Assembly (NCBI RefSeq): GCF_014650675.1
Contig: NZ_BMVK01000009.1
Location: 124,001 to 188,000 of the forward strand
DNA from: Streptomyces anulatus
GTDB taxonomy: Bacteria; Actinomycetota; Actinomycetes; Streptomycetales; Streptomycetaceae
Reading direction: 5' to 3'
DNA length: 64,000 bases
Part shown: positions 33,721 through 41,156 of the stretch, in pieces
Layout of the letters: each line of letters begins with the position of its first letter
Numbering within the stretch: position 1 is the stretch's first letter
The notes under the pieces: generated by a model
Database searches by the model: none
The model's input: only the letters and a program-made list of their open reading frames with translations
Told to the model about the DNA's origin: nothing
Made by a program: the position numbers and the translations under genes

Positions 33721-33788
33721 ACCTGCCTCCGCTTGCTGAGGGCGTTCACGCCTGCCCCACCCTGCCCGGTGTTCACGCCTGCCTCCGG
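33713..33788. repeat. three-copy repeat of the permease-permease junction (RBS plus GTG start)
   Basis: Copies begin at 33713, 33742 and 33769 on the plus strand (spacing 29 and 27). Each reads, on the minus strand, as a GGAGGCAGG-like ribosome site followed by GTGAAC. The first and third are nearly identical over about 18 bases and the middle one is slightly diverged (GGGGCAGG, GTGAACG). Confidence 0.85.
33717..33776 (-). CDS. possible 19-residue coupling peptide between the two permeases
   Basis: A GTG frame (VNTGQGGAGVNALSKRRQV) starts inside the stop of the upstream permease (GCGTGA) and ends in a TGA that overlaps the GTG start of the downstream permease. It would keep ribosomes moving across the duplicated junction. 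The ribosome site GGAGGCAG is well placed. It arose from the local triplication, so it may be translated but has no conserved-protein signature; treat as tentative. Confidence 0.35.
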   Translation of the reverse strand: MNTGQGGAGVNALSKRRQV

Positions 33789-34450
33789 GTCCAGGGGGTC
33801 AGCAGCCGTCCCGCGCCCAGGAGCAGCAGGTCGGCGGCGACGGCGATGACGACGCACAGCACGGAGGCGGTGAGCACCTGGGCCTTGAAGTAGGTGTTCA
33901 TGCCGGAGTAGATGAGGTTGCCGAGTCCGCCGTGGCCGACGATCGCCCCGACGGTGACCAGGGAGACCGCGGAGACGGTGGCGATGCGCAGCCCGGCCAT
34001 CGCGGCGGGCAGCGCGAGCGGGAGCTCCACGGCGAGCAGCAGGCGCAGTGGCCCGTATCCCATGCCGCGTGCGGCCTGCCGGGTCTCCTCGGGGACGGCC
34101 CGGAGCCCGGCCAGGATGTTGCGGACGAGCAGCGTCAGGGAGTAGAGGACGAGCCCCGCGACCACCAGCGCGGCGGAGAGTCCGTACAGCGGCAGCAGCA
34201 GCGAGAACATCGCCAGCGACGGGATCGTGTACAGGATCGTCGTCAGACCGAGCACCGGGCCGGCCGCCCAGCGCCACCGGCGGGCGGCGAGCGCCAGGGG
34301 AACCGCGAGCAGGAGGGCGACGGCCACCGAGGCGGCGGTCAGCTGGAGGTGTTGCAGCACCGCGTCCACCAGGATCTCGCGGCGGCTGGAGAGGTAGGCC
34401 CCGCAGATCCACTCGTTACGGGCGAGGCAGTCGTCCGGGGGCGCCGTCAC
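33773..34450 (-). CDS. quaternary-amine ABC transporter permease (OpuCB-like)
   Basis: 225 residues from a GTG (VTAPPDDCLARNEWICGAYL). Helices include ASVAVALLLAVPLALAARRW, LYGLSAALVVAGLVLYSLTL and VLTASVLCVVIAVAADLLLL; the inner EAA-like loop is VPEETRQAARGMGYGPLRLL. First gene of the operon with the second permease and binding protein. The phrase TLLVRNILAGLRAVP matches OpuCB/ProW-type permeases. The start lies 55 bases from the 27-bp inverted repeat that controls the divergent TetR operon. Confidence 0.85.
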   Translation of the reverse strand: MTAPPDDCLARNEWICGAYLSSRREILVDAVLQHLQLTAASVAVALLLAVPLALAARRWRWAAGPVLGLTTILYTIPSLAMFSLLLPLYGLSAALVVAGLVLYSLTLLVRNILAGLRAVPEETRQAARGMGYGPLRLLLAVELPLALPAAMAGLRIATVSAVSLVTVGAIVGHGGLGNLIYSGMNTYFKAQVLTASVLCVVIAVAADLLLLGAGRLLTPWTRRQA

Positions 34451-34504
34451 CCGTCCATTCGAGCGCGGCGGGGAACCCGTCGCGCGTCGGGGTCCGCCGT
34501 TCGG

Positions 34505-34580
34505 GGGGTTTGAGCGACTGCTCAACCCTCTCTGGTAGCGTCCTGGCGAACGGAGAGGGTTGAGCAGTCGCTCAAACCCC
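34505..34580. promoter_or_regulatory. perfect 27-bp inverted repeat with two TetR-type operators
   Basis: 34505-34531 is the exact reverse complement of 34554-34580, with a 22-base spacer. Each arm contains TTGAGC-N4-GCTCAA, itself a perfect palindrome, so two operator copies face each other across the promoter (TAGCGT in the spacer as a possible -10). It lies between the minus-strand permease operon and the plus-strand operon whose third gene encodes a TetR regulator. Confidence 0.85.
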
Positions 34581-34603
34581 TCGTGGCCGACCCGGGGGCA
34601 CAC

Positions 34604-35296
34604 ATGGGCCTGTACATAGAGGCGTTGATCCGCACGGATCCGGAGCGCCTGTGGCAGCGGACGCAGGAGCCCGCCCAGCATCAGCGATGGGATCTGCGCT
34701 TCACCGAGATCAGTCACCTGCCCGGTCCGGCGGGTTCCGCCCAGCGGTTCCGGTACGCGACCCGGGTGCTGCCCTTCCTGACGGTCGCCGGGACCGGGAC
34801 GAGCGCGGGCGAACGGCACCGGGAGGACGGCGAGCGGGTCTCCGCGCTGCGCTTCGCCTCCTCGGAGAAGCTGTCGCCGCTGTCCGAGGGCAGCGGCTAC
34901 TGGCGCTACGTTCCCACCGCCGACGGCATCCGCTTCCTGACCGGTTACGACTACCGGACCCGGTGGGGCCGTTTCGGCGCGGTCGCGGACCGGTTTGTCT
35001 TCCGGCCGCTGATGGGCTGGGCGACCGCCTGGTCCTTCGACCGGCTGCGGCTGTGGTGCGAGCGTGACATCAGCCCGGCCCGGTCGCTGACGCACGCTCT
35101 GGCGGAGGTCCTGGCACGGATCCTGGTCGTGGCGGTGGCCCTCCCCTTCGGCCCGGCGGCCGTACTGCCCGCTGCCCTGGCCGCACTGTTGGTACCCCCG
35201 TCCCCGTTCACGCCCGCCGCCCGGCGCTGCCTGCGCACACCGCCCGGCCGGTCGGCCGCCGCCCCGTCCCTCCTCGCCCGGCTGGAGCGCCCGTGA
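34604..35296 (+). CDS. SRPBCC-like (polyketide cyclase fold) protein with hydrophobic C-terminus
   Basis: 230 residues from MGLYIEALIRTDPERLWQRT, a typical beginning of the START/SRPBCC lipid-binding fold. GSAQRFRYATRVLPFLTVAG and GYWRYVPTADGIRFLTGYDY follow. The C-terminus has a hydrophobic stretch (ILVVAVALPFGPAAVLPAAL) that may anchor it in the membrane. A GTG seven codons upstream (34583) is possible. It overlaps the DUF4166 gene (GTGA) and should be co-transcribed with it and the TetR gene. Ligand unknown; lipid or hydrophobic cargo is likely from the fold. Confidence 0.75.
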   Translation: MGLYIEALIRTDPERLWQRTQEPAQHQRWDLRFTEISHLPGPAGSAQRFRYATRVLPFLTVAGTGTSAGERHREDGERVSALRFASSEKLSPLSEGSGYWRYVPTADGIRFLTGYDYRTRWGRFGAVADRFVFRPLMGWATAWSFDRLRLWCERDISPARSLTHALAEVLARILVVAVALPFGPAAVLPAALAALLVPPSPFTPAARRCLRTPPGRSAAAPSLLARLERP

Positions 35297-35973
35297 CCTC
35301 GATCTTCGCCCGTGCGATGGGAGACGACTTCGAGCGGCTCCACCCCCAGCTGCGCCGACGCTTCTCGGTCGGCCTGGAGAGCGGGGAGGCGTGCGTCGGG
35401 CGCGGCTCCATGGACCGGATCTGGCACGGCCGGGCGTTCGTGAAACCGTTCCTCGCGCTCGGCGCGACGCGCAACATCCTGGTGCCCAGGACCGGCCGCG
35501 ACGTCCCGTTCACCATCGAGAACGTGCCGTACACCGACGGCCACGGCCGGGAGACCGTGACGTTCGTCCGGACGTTCGCCCTGCCGGGCGGTCCGCGCCG
35601 CTTCGACGCCACGATGGTGCACAGCCCCGAGCGGTCCTGCGTACTGGACTACCTGGGCACCCACCAGCACCTGGCCACCGACCTGCGGCTCACCGCGGAG
35701 CCCGACGGTTCCCTGCTCATCCGCTCCGGAGAGCACCGCTTCCGCGAGGGGCCCGTCGACCTGCGGGTCCCCCGGCTGATCGGGGGCGACGCCGAGGTCC
35801 GCGAGTCCTTCGATGACGCCACGGGCCGCTTCCGCATCCGGGTCGCGGTGACCAACCGCCGCTTCGGCCCGCTGTTCGGGTACGAGGGAACGTTCCGCGC
35901 CCGCTATGTCGACGCCCTGCGCCACGGCGTACGGGCGGGCCTGCGCCCGGTCCGCGAAGAGGCGCGGGCGTGA
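35293..35973 (+). CDS. DUF4166 family protein
   Basis: 226 residues from GTG (VTSIFARAMGDDFERLHPQL). The conserved DUF4166 blocks are VGRGSMDRIWHGRAFVKPFL, VPFTIENVPYTDGHGRETVT and the C-terminal RFGPLFGYEGTFRARYVDAL. The family has no solved function; it is often found with SRPBCC-like or flavoprotein partners. It overlaps both neighbours by four bases, so stoichiometric expression with the SRPBCC-like protein is likely. Confidence 0.85.
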   Translation: MTSIFARAMGDDFERLHPQLRRRFSVGLESGEACVGRGSMDRIWHGRAFVKPFLALGATRNILVPRTGRDVPFTIENVPYTDGHGRETVTFVRTFALPGGPRRFDATMVHSPERSCVLDYLGTHQHLATDLRLTAEPDGSLLIRSGEHRFREGPVDLRVPRLIGGDAEVRESFDDATGRFRIRVAVTNRRFGPLFGYEGTFRARYVDALRHGVRAGLRPVREEARA

Positions 35974-36617
35974 CGGGGAGCGCGGCGGGGGCGGACACCC
36001 GGACGAAGCTGCTGGAGGGCGCGCTGCGCACCCTCGCCGAACAGGGGATCGCCAAGACGTCGGCCCGCTCGGTGGCGGCCTCGGCCGGGGTCAACCAGGC
36101 GCTGGTCTTCTATCACTTCGGCTCGGTCGACGAGCTGCTGGCGGCGGCCTGCCGGCACGGCGCGGAGCAACGGGTGGCCCGGCACCGCGACCGGCTCGCC
36201 GCCGTGACGACCCTCGCCGAGCTGCTGAAGTGTGGGCGTGAGCTGCACGAGGAGGAGCGGGCGGGCGGCCATGTCGCCTTTCTCGCGCAGGTGCTCGCGG
36301 GAGCACAGACCCAGCCCCGGCTGGCGCCCGCGACCGCGGCCGGGCTCGACCTGTGGACCGCCGAGATCGAGAAGGTCCTGGTGCGGGTCCTGGCGGACTC
36401 GCCGCTGGGCGAGTTCACCGACCCGGTGGGACTGGCGCGCGCCGTGACCGGGGCGTTCGTGGGCCTGGAGCTGTACGAGGGCGTCGACCCCGCGGGGGCC
36501 GGTCGCGCCTTCGACGCGCTGGAGCAGCTCGCCGGGCTGGCCGGGGTGCTGGACGAGCTCGGCCCGGTGGCCCGGCGTGCGGTGCGCCATCGGCTGCGGC
36601 GCACGGGGAGGGCGTAG
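35970..36617 (+). CDS. TetR-family repressor, likely autoregulatory
   Basis: 215 residues from GTG with a GTGA overlap to the DUF4166 gene. The N-terminal helix-turn-helix is clear: TRTKLLEGALRTLAEQGIAK, then TSARSVAASAGVNQALVFYH, then FGSVDELLAAACRHG. The ligand domain includes ERAGGHVAFLAQVLAGAQTQ. As the last gene of the three-gene operon headed by the perfect inverted repeat at 34505-34580, it is the obvious candidate to bind the TTGAGC-N4-GCTCAA sites and repress its own operon. The inducer is unknown. Confidence 0.9.
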   Translation: MTGSAAGADTRTKLLEGALRTLAEQGIAKTSARSVAASAGVNQALVFYHFGSVDELLAAACRHGAEQRVARHRDRLAAVTTLAELLKCGRELHEEERAGGHVAFLAQVLAGAQTQPRLAPATAAGLDLWTAEIEKVLVRVLADSPLGEFTDPVGLARAVTGAFVGLELYEGVDPAGAGRAFDALEQLAGLAGVLDELGPVARRAVRHRLRRTGRA

Positions 36618-36766
36618 GAGGCGTCCGGCTGCGGGAATGCGGAACGACCTGGGTTTCCCGAGCAACCCTCTTCGCCCGGCTGCCGTCTTGATCGATGACA
36701 GGACGGTTCGCCGCGTGTGACGTGCGGCGTCCAACCCCCACAAGATCCGGGCCTGCACGACCGCCG

Positions 36767-36802
36767 GACTATACCCTTCGCGTATACACGAAGGGTATAG
36801 TC
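36767..36802. promoter_or_regulatory. 14-bp perfect inverted repeat overlapping a -10 element
   Basis: 36767-36780 (GACTATACCCTTCG) pairs exactly with 36789-36802, spacer CGTATACA. The right arm contains TATAGT (36796-36801), a good -10 for the gene at 36840. A/T content is far above the surroundings. Confidence 0.75.
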
Positions 36803-36839
36803 ACGCCGGTCCGGGCCCGGCACCGCGCGGAAGGCCCCC

Positions 36840-37898
36840 ATGCAGACCAAGGCACTGGCGCCCGAGTACCAGGGAGCGCTCACCAAGATGTCGGTGAACG
36901 CCTCGCTCACCGACGTACTGGCCGAGGGAGTACGCCACCTGAGGCAGGCCGAGCTCTCCGGATCGCAGGAGGAGGTGGCGCGTTCGGGCCTCGCCGTGGC
37001 CGAGGCACACCGCAGGCTCGGGCAGGTCGCGGAGGCCGACCGGGCCTGGAAGGCCAGCTATCGGGCCGCCCGGACGGCCGGGAACACCGGGGCGATGGCA
37101 TGGGCGCTGTGGAGCGGAGGCACGCTGGCGCGCCAACGCGGTTCGCTGCGCCTCGCGTTCAGGCTGCTCGGCCTCGCCGCGGAGCTGGGGAAGCGGGGCG
37201 GCGACGTGGTCGCCCGCGGTTATTCGCTGGCCGGCCTCGCCGAGACCGGACGGATCCAGGGCGACTACGCGACCGTCGCGACGCTGCACGAACAGCTGCT
37301 GGCCGAGGCCCGTGCGCGGGGCGAGGCCCGGCATACCGTCTGGGCGCTGGAGGGCATCGCGCAGATCCACCGCAACACCGGTTCGCTGGACACCGCGTTG
37401 GAGATGTTCGAGGAGGCGGCGGTCCTGGCGGGCGACGCGGACGACCGGCGGGGCCGGGCCTGGGCACTGCGCGGCATCGCCGACATCGTCTCCCTCCGGG
37501 ACGGGGCGACCGCTCGCGCACTGGACCTGCTCTCCGAGGCGGAGGTCACCTGCCGCGAGATGAACCTTTCCAGCGCCCTGGCGTACAACCACAAGATGCG
37601 GGCCAACGTGCTCTTCCGCGCCGGGCGGTACGAGGAGGCGCGCGAGGTCTACGAGCAGGCGCTCGGCGAGTTCCGCGCGATGGACGAGCCGAGGGGCGAG
37701 GCGCTGGCCTCGCTCGGCCTGGTCAAGGCGCGGGCCCGGCTCGGCCGGGACCGTGACGCCAGCGCATCCGACCTGGACGAACTGCGCGGCAGGCTGAGCC
37801 GGATCGGGCTGCTCAACGCCCAGGAGATGGTCGAGAAGGCGTACGCCGAACTCGGCGTGGAACCGGCCGCCCAGGGCGAGAGGGACGGCCGCCGATGA
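36840..37898 (+). CDS. TPR-repeat protein coupled to a polyprenyl synthase
   Basis: 352 residues, MQTKALAPEYQGALTKMSVN, preceded by GGAAGG. From about residue 50 on, helical repeats with TPR-like character recur: VAEAHRRLGQVAEADRAWKA, WALWSGGTLARQRGSLRLAF, HTVWALEGIAQIHRNTGSLD, and LAYNHKMRANVLFRAGRYEE. No catalytic domain is visible, so a protein-protein scaffold is expected. Its stop overlaps the start of the polyprenyl synthase gene, and a 14-bp inverted repeat covers the promoter. It may regulate or assemble the prenyl enzyme; that is inference. Confidence 0.8.
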   Translation: MQTKALAPEYQGALTKMSVNASLTDVLAEGVRHLRQAELSGSQEEVARSGLAVAEAHRRLGQVAEADRAWKASYRAARTAGNTGAMAWALWSGGTLARQRGSLRLAFRLLGLAAELGKRGGDVVARGYSLAGLAETGRIQGDYATVATLHEQLLAEARARGEARHTVWALEGIAQIHRNTGSLDTALEMFEEAAVLAGDADDRRGRAWALRGIADIVSLRDGATARALDLLSEAEVTCREMNLSSALAYNHKMRANVLFRAGRYEEAREVYEQALGEFRAMDEPRGEALASLGLVKARARLGRDRDASASDLDELRGRLSRIGLLNAQEMVEKAYAELGVEPAAQGERDGRR

Positions 37899-38944
37899 CG
37901 CTTTCCACGACCAGCCGGGCGAGCGCGCCGCAGATACTGGACCGGTGCCGCGAGCTCGTGCGCCCGGCCCTGGTGGAGTCGGTGGGACGGCTGCATCCCT
38001 GGCACGCGGAGACGGCGGCCTTCTCGCTGGGCTGGAGCGGGACCGGCGGCGAGCCGGCGCCCGGATCGCAGGGCAAGGGGGTCCGCCAGGCGCTCGCGGT
38101 GCTCGGCGCGGAGGCGGCGGGCGGCAGCGGGGCGGACGCGGTGCTCGGCGCGGTGGCCGTCGAGCTGATCCACACCTTCTCCCTCATCCACGACGACATC
38201 ATGGACGGCGACGAGACCCGTCGTCGCCGGCCGACGCTGTGGAAGGCGTACGGCACGGGCCCGGCGGTCCTCGCGGGGGACGCGCTGTTCGCACTGGCCG
38301 TCTCCACGCTGGCGGAGGCTCCGGGGCCGGGCGGCGCGGCGGCGGTCCGGCAACTGGCTGGCGCGCTGGGCGATCTGGTGAACGGTCAGGCGCAGGACCT
38401 GCTCTTCGAGTCCCGGCCGTGGACCGGGCCCGGGGCGGTCCTGCCGCACGAGTACCGGTCGATGGCCACCCACAAGACGGGCTCCCTGCTCGGTTGCGCC
38501 GCCGCCCTGGGCGCGGTGCTGGCGGGTGCCCCGGCGAGCACCGTCGAGGCGCTGGACCTGGCGGGGCGGCATGTGGGGGTGGCGTTCCAGGCGGTGGACG
38601 ACCTGCTCGGGATCTGGGGTGATCCGCAGGTGACCGGCAAGCCGGTGCACAGCGATCTGCGGCGGCTCAAGAAGACGTACCCGGTGCTCGCGGCCCTGTC
38701 CGCCGATCATCCGGCGGCCCGGCGCCTCGAAGCGCTGCTCACCTCCGCCGGACCGCTCGACGACCTGACGGCGCGCCGCGCGGCCGAGCTGATCGACGAG
38801 GCCGGCGGCCGGCGGGCCGCGGTCGCCGAGGCGCACGAACACCTGGACGCGGCCCGCGACTGCCTGGACCGGGTGCCGCTGGCGGAGGGCGCACGCGGGG
38901 ATCTGCTCACGCTGATCCCGTACCTCGTGGACCGCACCGGCTGA
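37895..38944 (+). CDS. polyprenyl (geranylgeranyl-type) diphosphate synthase
   Basis: 349 residues. The first Asp-rich motif is DDIMD at 100-104 (LIHTFSLIHDDIMDGDETRR) and the second region is VDDLLGIWGD at 234-243. Both bind the Mg-diphosphates during head-to-tail condensation of isopentenyl diphosphate. A Phe lies five residues before the first motif, as in farnesyl/geranylgeranyl producers; chain length is not certain. It is coupled to the TPR gene by an ATGA overlap and ends at a perfect 17-bp terminator. No terpene cyclase is adjacent, so the product could feed quinones, carotenoids or a distant pathway. Confidence 0.9.
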   Translation: MTLSTTSRASAPQILDRCRELVRPALVESVGRLHPWHAETAAFSLGWSGTGGEPAPGSQGKGVRQALAVLGAEAAGGSGADAVLGAVAVELIHTFSLIHDDIMDGDETRRRRPTLWKAYGTGPAVLAGDALFALAVSTLAEAPGPGGAAAVRQLAGALGDLVNGQAQDLLFESRPWTGPGAVLPHEYRSMATHKTGSLLGCAAALGAVLAGAPASTVEALDLAGRHVGVAFQAVDDLLGIWGDPQVTGKPVHSDLRRLKKTYPVLAALSADHPAARRLEALLTSAGPLDDLTARRAAELIDEAGGRRAAVAEAHEHLDAARDCLDRVPLAEGARGDLLTLIPYLVDRTG

Positions 38945-38945
38945 C

Positions 38946-38982
38946 CCGTGGCCGCCCGCCGGAAACCGGCGGGCGGCCACGG
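38946..38982 (+). terminator. perfect 17-bp hairpin terminator after the polyprenyl synthase
   Basis: 38946-38962 pairs with 38966-38982, loop AAA, immediately after the stop codon. Confidence 0.9.
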
Positions 38983-39059
38983 TCCTCGGTACGGCACGAT
39001 GGGCTCCGGCCGGGCGTTCGGCCGTGCACCCGCCGCCACGACGTGAGGACTCCCCCGGC

Positions 39060-39650
39060 ATGACCACCCTCCCCGCCCCGGTCACGGCACTGCTCGTCGT
39101 CGACGTCCAGTCAGCCTTCGTCGCGGGTGAGGCCGCCGTTCCCGACGCGACGCGGCTGCTGGACCGGGTGACGAAGCTGATCGGGCGGGCCAGGGAGGCC
39201 GGAGCGCTCGTCGTCCACCTGCAGAACGACGGCCCGGCCGGCGAGCCCGACGAGCCGGGGACGCCCGGGTGGGAGCTGCACCTGCCCGTGCGCACCGGGC
39301 CGGCCGAGACGGTGATCCGCAAGAGCGAGGACGACGGTTTCGAGGGGACGTCGCTGGAGGCCGAGCTGACGGCGGCGGGCGTCCGGGCGCTCGCCGTGTG
39401 CGGGGTGATGTCGGAGATGTGCGTGCTCGCCACCGCCCGCCGGGCCCTGGAGCTGGACTACCGGGTCGTCCTGCCCCACGACGCCCACGCCACGTACGAC
39501 ATTCCGGCCGCGCCGGACATCAGTGACGTGGTGCCGGCGGCGATGGCGTCACGGGTCGCGGAATGGGCTCTGGGAGACGAGGTGGAAATCGTGGCGCGCG
39601 CCGGGAACGTCTCTTTCGCCACTCCGTCCGCCACCACGAGAACGGCGTAG
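39060..39650 (+). CDS. isochorismatase-like cysteine hydrolase
   Basis: 196 residues. The Asp-Lys-Cys triad is visible: ALLVVDVQSAF (Asp about 15), ETVIRKSEDDGF (Lys) and VCGVMSEMCVLATARRA (Cys). This fold hydrolyses vinyl ethers, nicotinamide or N-carbamoyl amides. The substrate is not evident, and no siderophore or NAD genes lie nearby. The ATG at 39060 has GAGGACTCCCCCGGC before it. A multi-stem hairpin follows the stop codon. Confidence 0.87.
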   Translation: MTTLPAPVTALLVVDVQSAFVAGEAAVPDATRLLDRVTKLIGRAREAGALVVHLQNDGPAGEPDEPGTPGWELHLPVRTGPAETVIRKSEDDGFEGTSLEAELTAAGVRALAVCGVMSEMCVLATARRALELDYRVVLPHDAHATYDIPAAPDISDVVPAAMASRVAEWALGDEVEIVARAGNVSFATPSATTRTA

Positions 39651-39694
39651 TCGGCCGATAGATGGTGCCGCCATCCGGTGCGGCGATCGGCCGA
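39651..39694 (+). terminator. branched hairpin after the isochorismatase-like gene
   Basis: Outer 8-bp arms TCGGCCGA (39651-39658 and 39687-39694) enclose an inner 5-bp stem, GATGG / CCATC (39661-39665 with 39671-39675). Confidence 0.6.
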
Positions 39695-39980
39695 GTACGT
39701 CAGGCCGGAAAACGGCTGACGATATAAGCGGCCGGATTGGCCGGGACAGGCACGGAACACCTCGGCCTTTCCGTACAGGGGCGCTCGGCAAGCCCTTTCA
39801 CCTGCTGCTCGTCAAGGGCCGACGGGTCATGCGGCGATATGCCGCGCGGCCACTCGAACGGCCCTCCGTCACGCGTCATCCCCCTGTGGTCGTATGAGCG
39901 AGTCACGCGCACGATTTCGCCACAACTCTGCCAAAGTGCACTTCGGCTTTACTCACCGGATTGAGCGAAGAGAGCCGTGC
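39695..39980. other. promoter-proximal spacer before the exopolysaccharide operon
   Basis: I support no gene here. The last 90 bases are lower in G+C than their surroundings and carry the perfect 10-bp palindrome AAGTGCACTT (39934-39943) about 40 bases before the first start codon. This could be an operator or part of the promoter. No convincing -35/-10 pair was found. Confidence 0.4.
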
Positions 39981-41156
39981 GTGCTGCACATGCGTCGTAC
40001 TGAAGAAAGCCAATTGACGGTCCTTCATTTGGTTCAGCCCGTGGACGGCGGAGTGGCCCGGGTCGTCACCGATCTCGTCAGGGCCCAGGCCGGGTCCGGG
40101 CTGCGGCCCGTGGTGGCCTGCCCGCCCGGCAGCCCGCTCGCCCTCGGGGCGGCGGCCGCGGGCGCGGAGGTCCACGACTGGTCCGTCACCCGTGCCCCCG
40201 GGCCCCGGCTGGCCGGTGAGGTGGCCGCCGCGCGCCGGATCGTCCGCGCGAGCCGCCCGCACGTGGTGCACGCCCACAGCGCCAAGGCGGGGCTCGCCGG
40301 CCGGATCGCGGTACGCGGCCGGGTGCCCACCGTGTTCCAGCCGCACGCCTGGTCGTTCGAGGCCGTCGGCGGACGCACCGCGGAACTCGCGCTCGGTTGG
40401 GAGCGGTTCGGCGCGCGCTGGGCCGATCACATCCTGTGCGTCAGCGAGTCCGAACGCCGCACCGGGCAGGAGGCGGGCATCGCCGCCCGCTGGTCGGTCA
40501 TCCACAACGGCATCGACCTCGACCGTTTCCGCCCCGGCGGCAGCGGGGACCGGGCGGAGGCCCGCGCCTCGCTGCCCTTACTGGAGGGCGTCGGCCGGGA
40601 TGCTCCGCTGGTCGTCTGCGTCGGCCGGCTGACCCGGCAGAAGGGACAGGACGTACTGCTGCGGGCCTGGCGCCGGATGCCGGACGCCGGGGCCCGGCTG
40701 GTCCTGGTGGGCGACGGGCCCGACCGGGACGGGCTGGAGGAAGCGGCCCCGCCGGGCGTGCTGTTCACCGGATCCTGCGAGGACGTGCGGCCGTGGATCC
40801 GCGCGGCGGACGTCCTCGTGCTGCCCTCCCGCTGGGAGGGCATGGCGCTGGCCCCGCTGGAGGCGATGGCATGCGGGCGCCCCGTCGTGGTGACCGACGT
40901 GAACGGGGCGCGGGAGAGCCTGCCGCCCGGCCACGAGGACCACTGCCTGGTGCCGCCGGAGGATCCGGCGGCCCTGGCCGCGGCGCTGACCGCCCTGCTC
41001 ACCGACCCGGAACTGCGCGAGGCGCTGTCCCTCCGGGCCCTGCGCCACACCCGCGCGTCCTTCGACGTCCGACGGACCGCGGAGGCGGTTGCCGGTCTCT
41101 ACCAGGAACTGGTCGGCATGTCCGGCCCCACGACGAGGAAGCGCACCGAGCGATGA
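39981..41156 (+). CDS. GT4-family glycosyltransferase of the exopolysaccharide operon, with a TTA codon
   Basis: About 391 residues. I favour the GTG at 39981 (VLHMRRTEESQLT) because GAAGAGAG lies six bases before it; the ATG three codons later (39990) is the alternative. The N-terminal domain is TVLHLVQPVDGGVARVVTDL, followed by HVVHAHSAKAGLAGRIAVRG. The C-terminal nucleotide-sugar domain has LVVCVGRLTRQKGQDVLLRA and LPSRWEGMALAPLEAMACGR, the GT4 signature with its catalytic Glu region. Codon 200 (40578-40580) is TTA, so translation should depend on bldA and hence on development. It overlaps the next gene by ATGA and starts an eight-gene coupled operon. Confidence 0.88.
   Translation: MLHMRRTEESQLTVLHLVQPVDGGVARVVTDLVRAQAGSGLRPVVACPPGSPLALGAAAAGAEVHDWSVTRAPGPRLAGEVAAARRIVRASRPHVVHAHSAKAGLAGRIAVRGRVPTVFQPHAWSFEAVGGRTAELALGWERFGARWADHILCVSESERRTGQEAGIAARWSVIHNGIDLDRFRPGGSGDRAEARASLPLLEGVGRDAPLVVCVGRLTRQKGQDVLLRAWRRMPDAGARLVLVGDGPDRDGLEEAAPPGVLFTGSCEDVRPWIRAADVLVLPSRWEGMALAPLEAMACGRPVVVTDVNGARESLPPGHEDHCLVPPEDPAALAAALTALLTDPELREALSLRALRHTRASFDVRRTAEAVAGLYQELVGMSGPTTRKRTER

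Noticed and set aside
33713..33788. Tandem repeats as a CRISPR array
   Set aside because: Only three degenerate units, no true spacers, and the repeat is explained by duplication of a coding junction.
37895..38944. Polyprenyl synthase as encapsulin cargo or terpene cluster
   Set aside because: No encapsulin shell, terpene cyclase or disordered cargo tail is present in the window.
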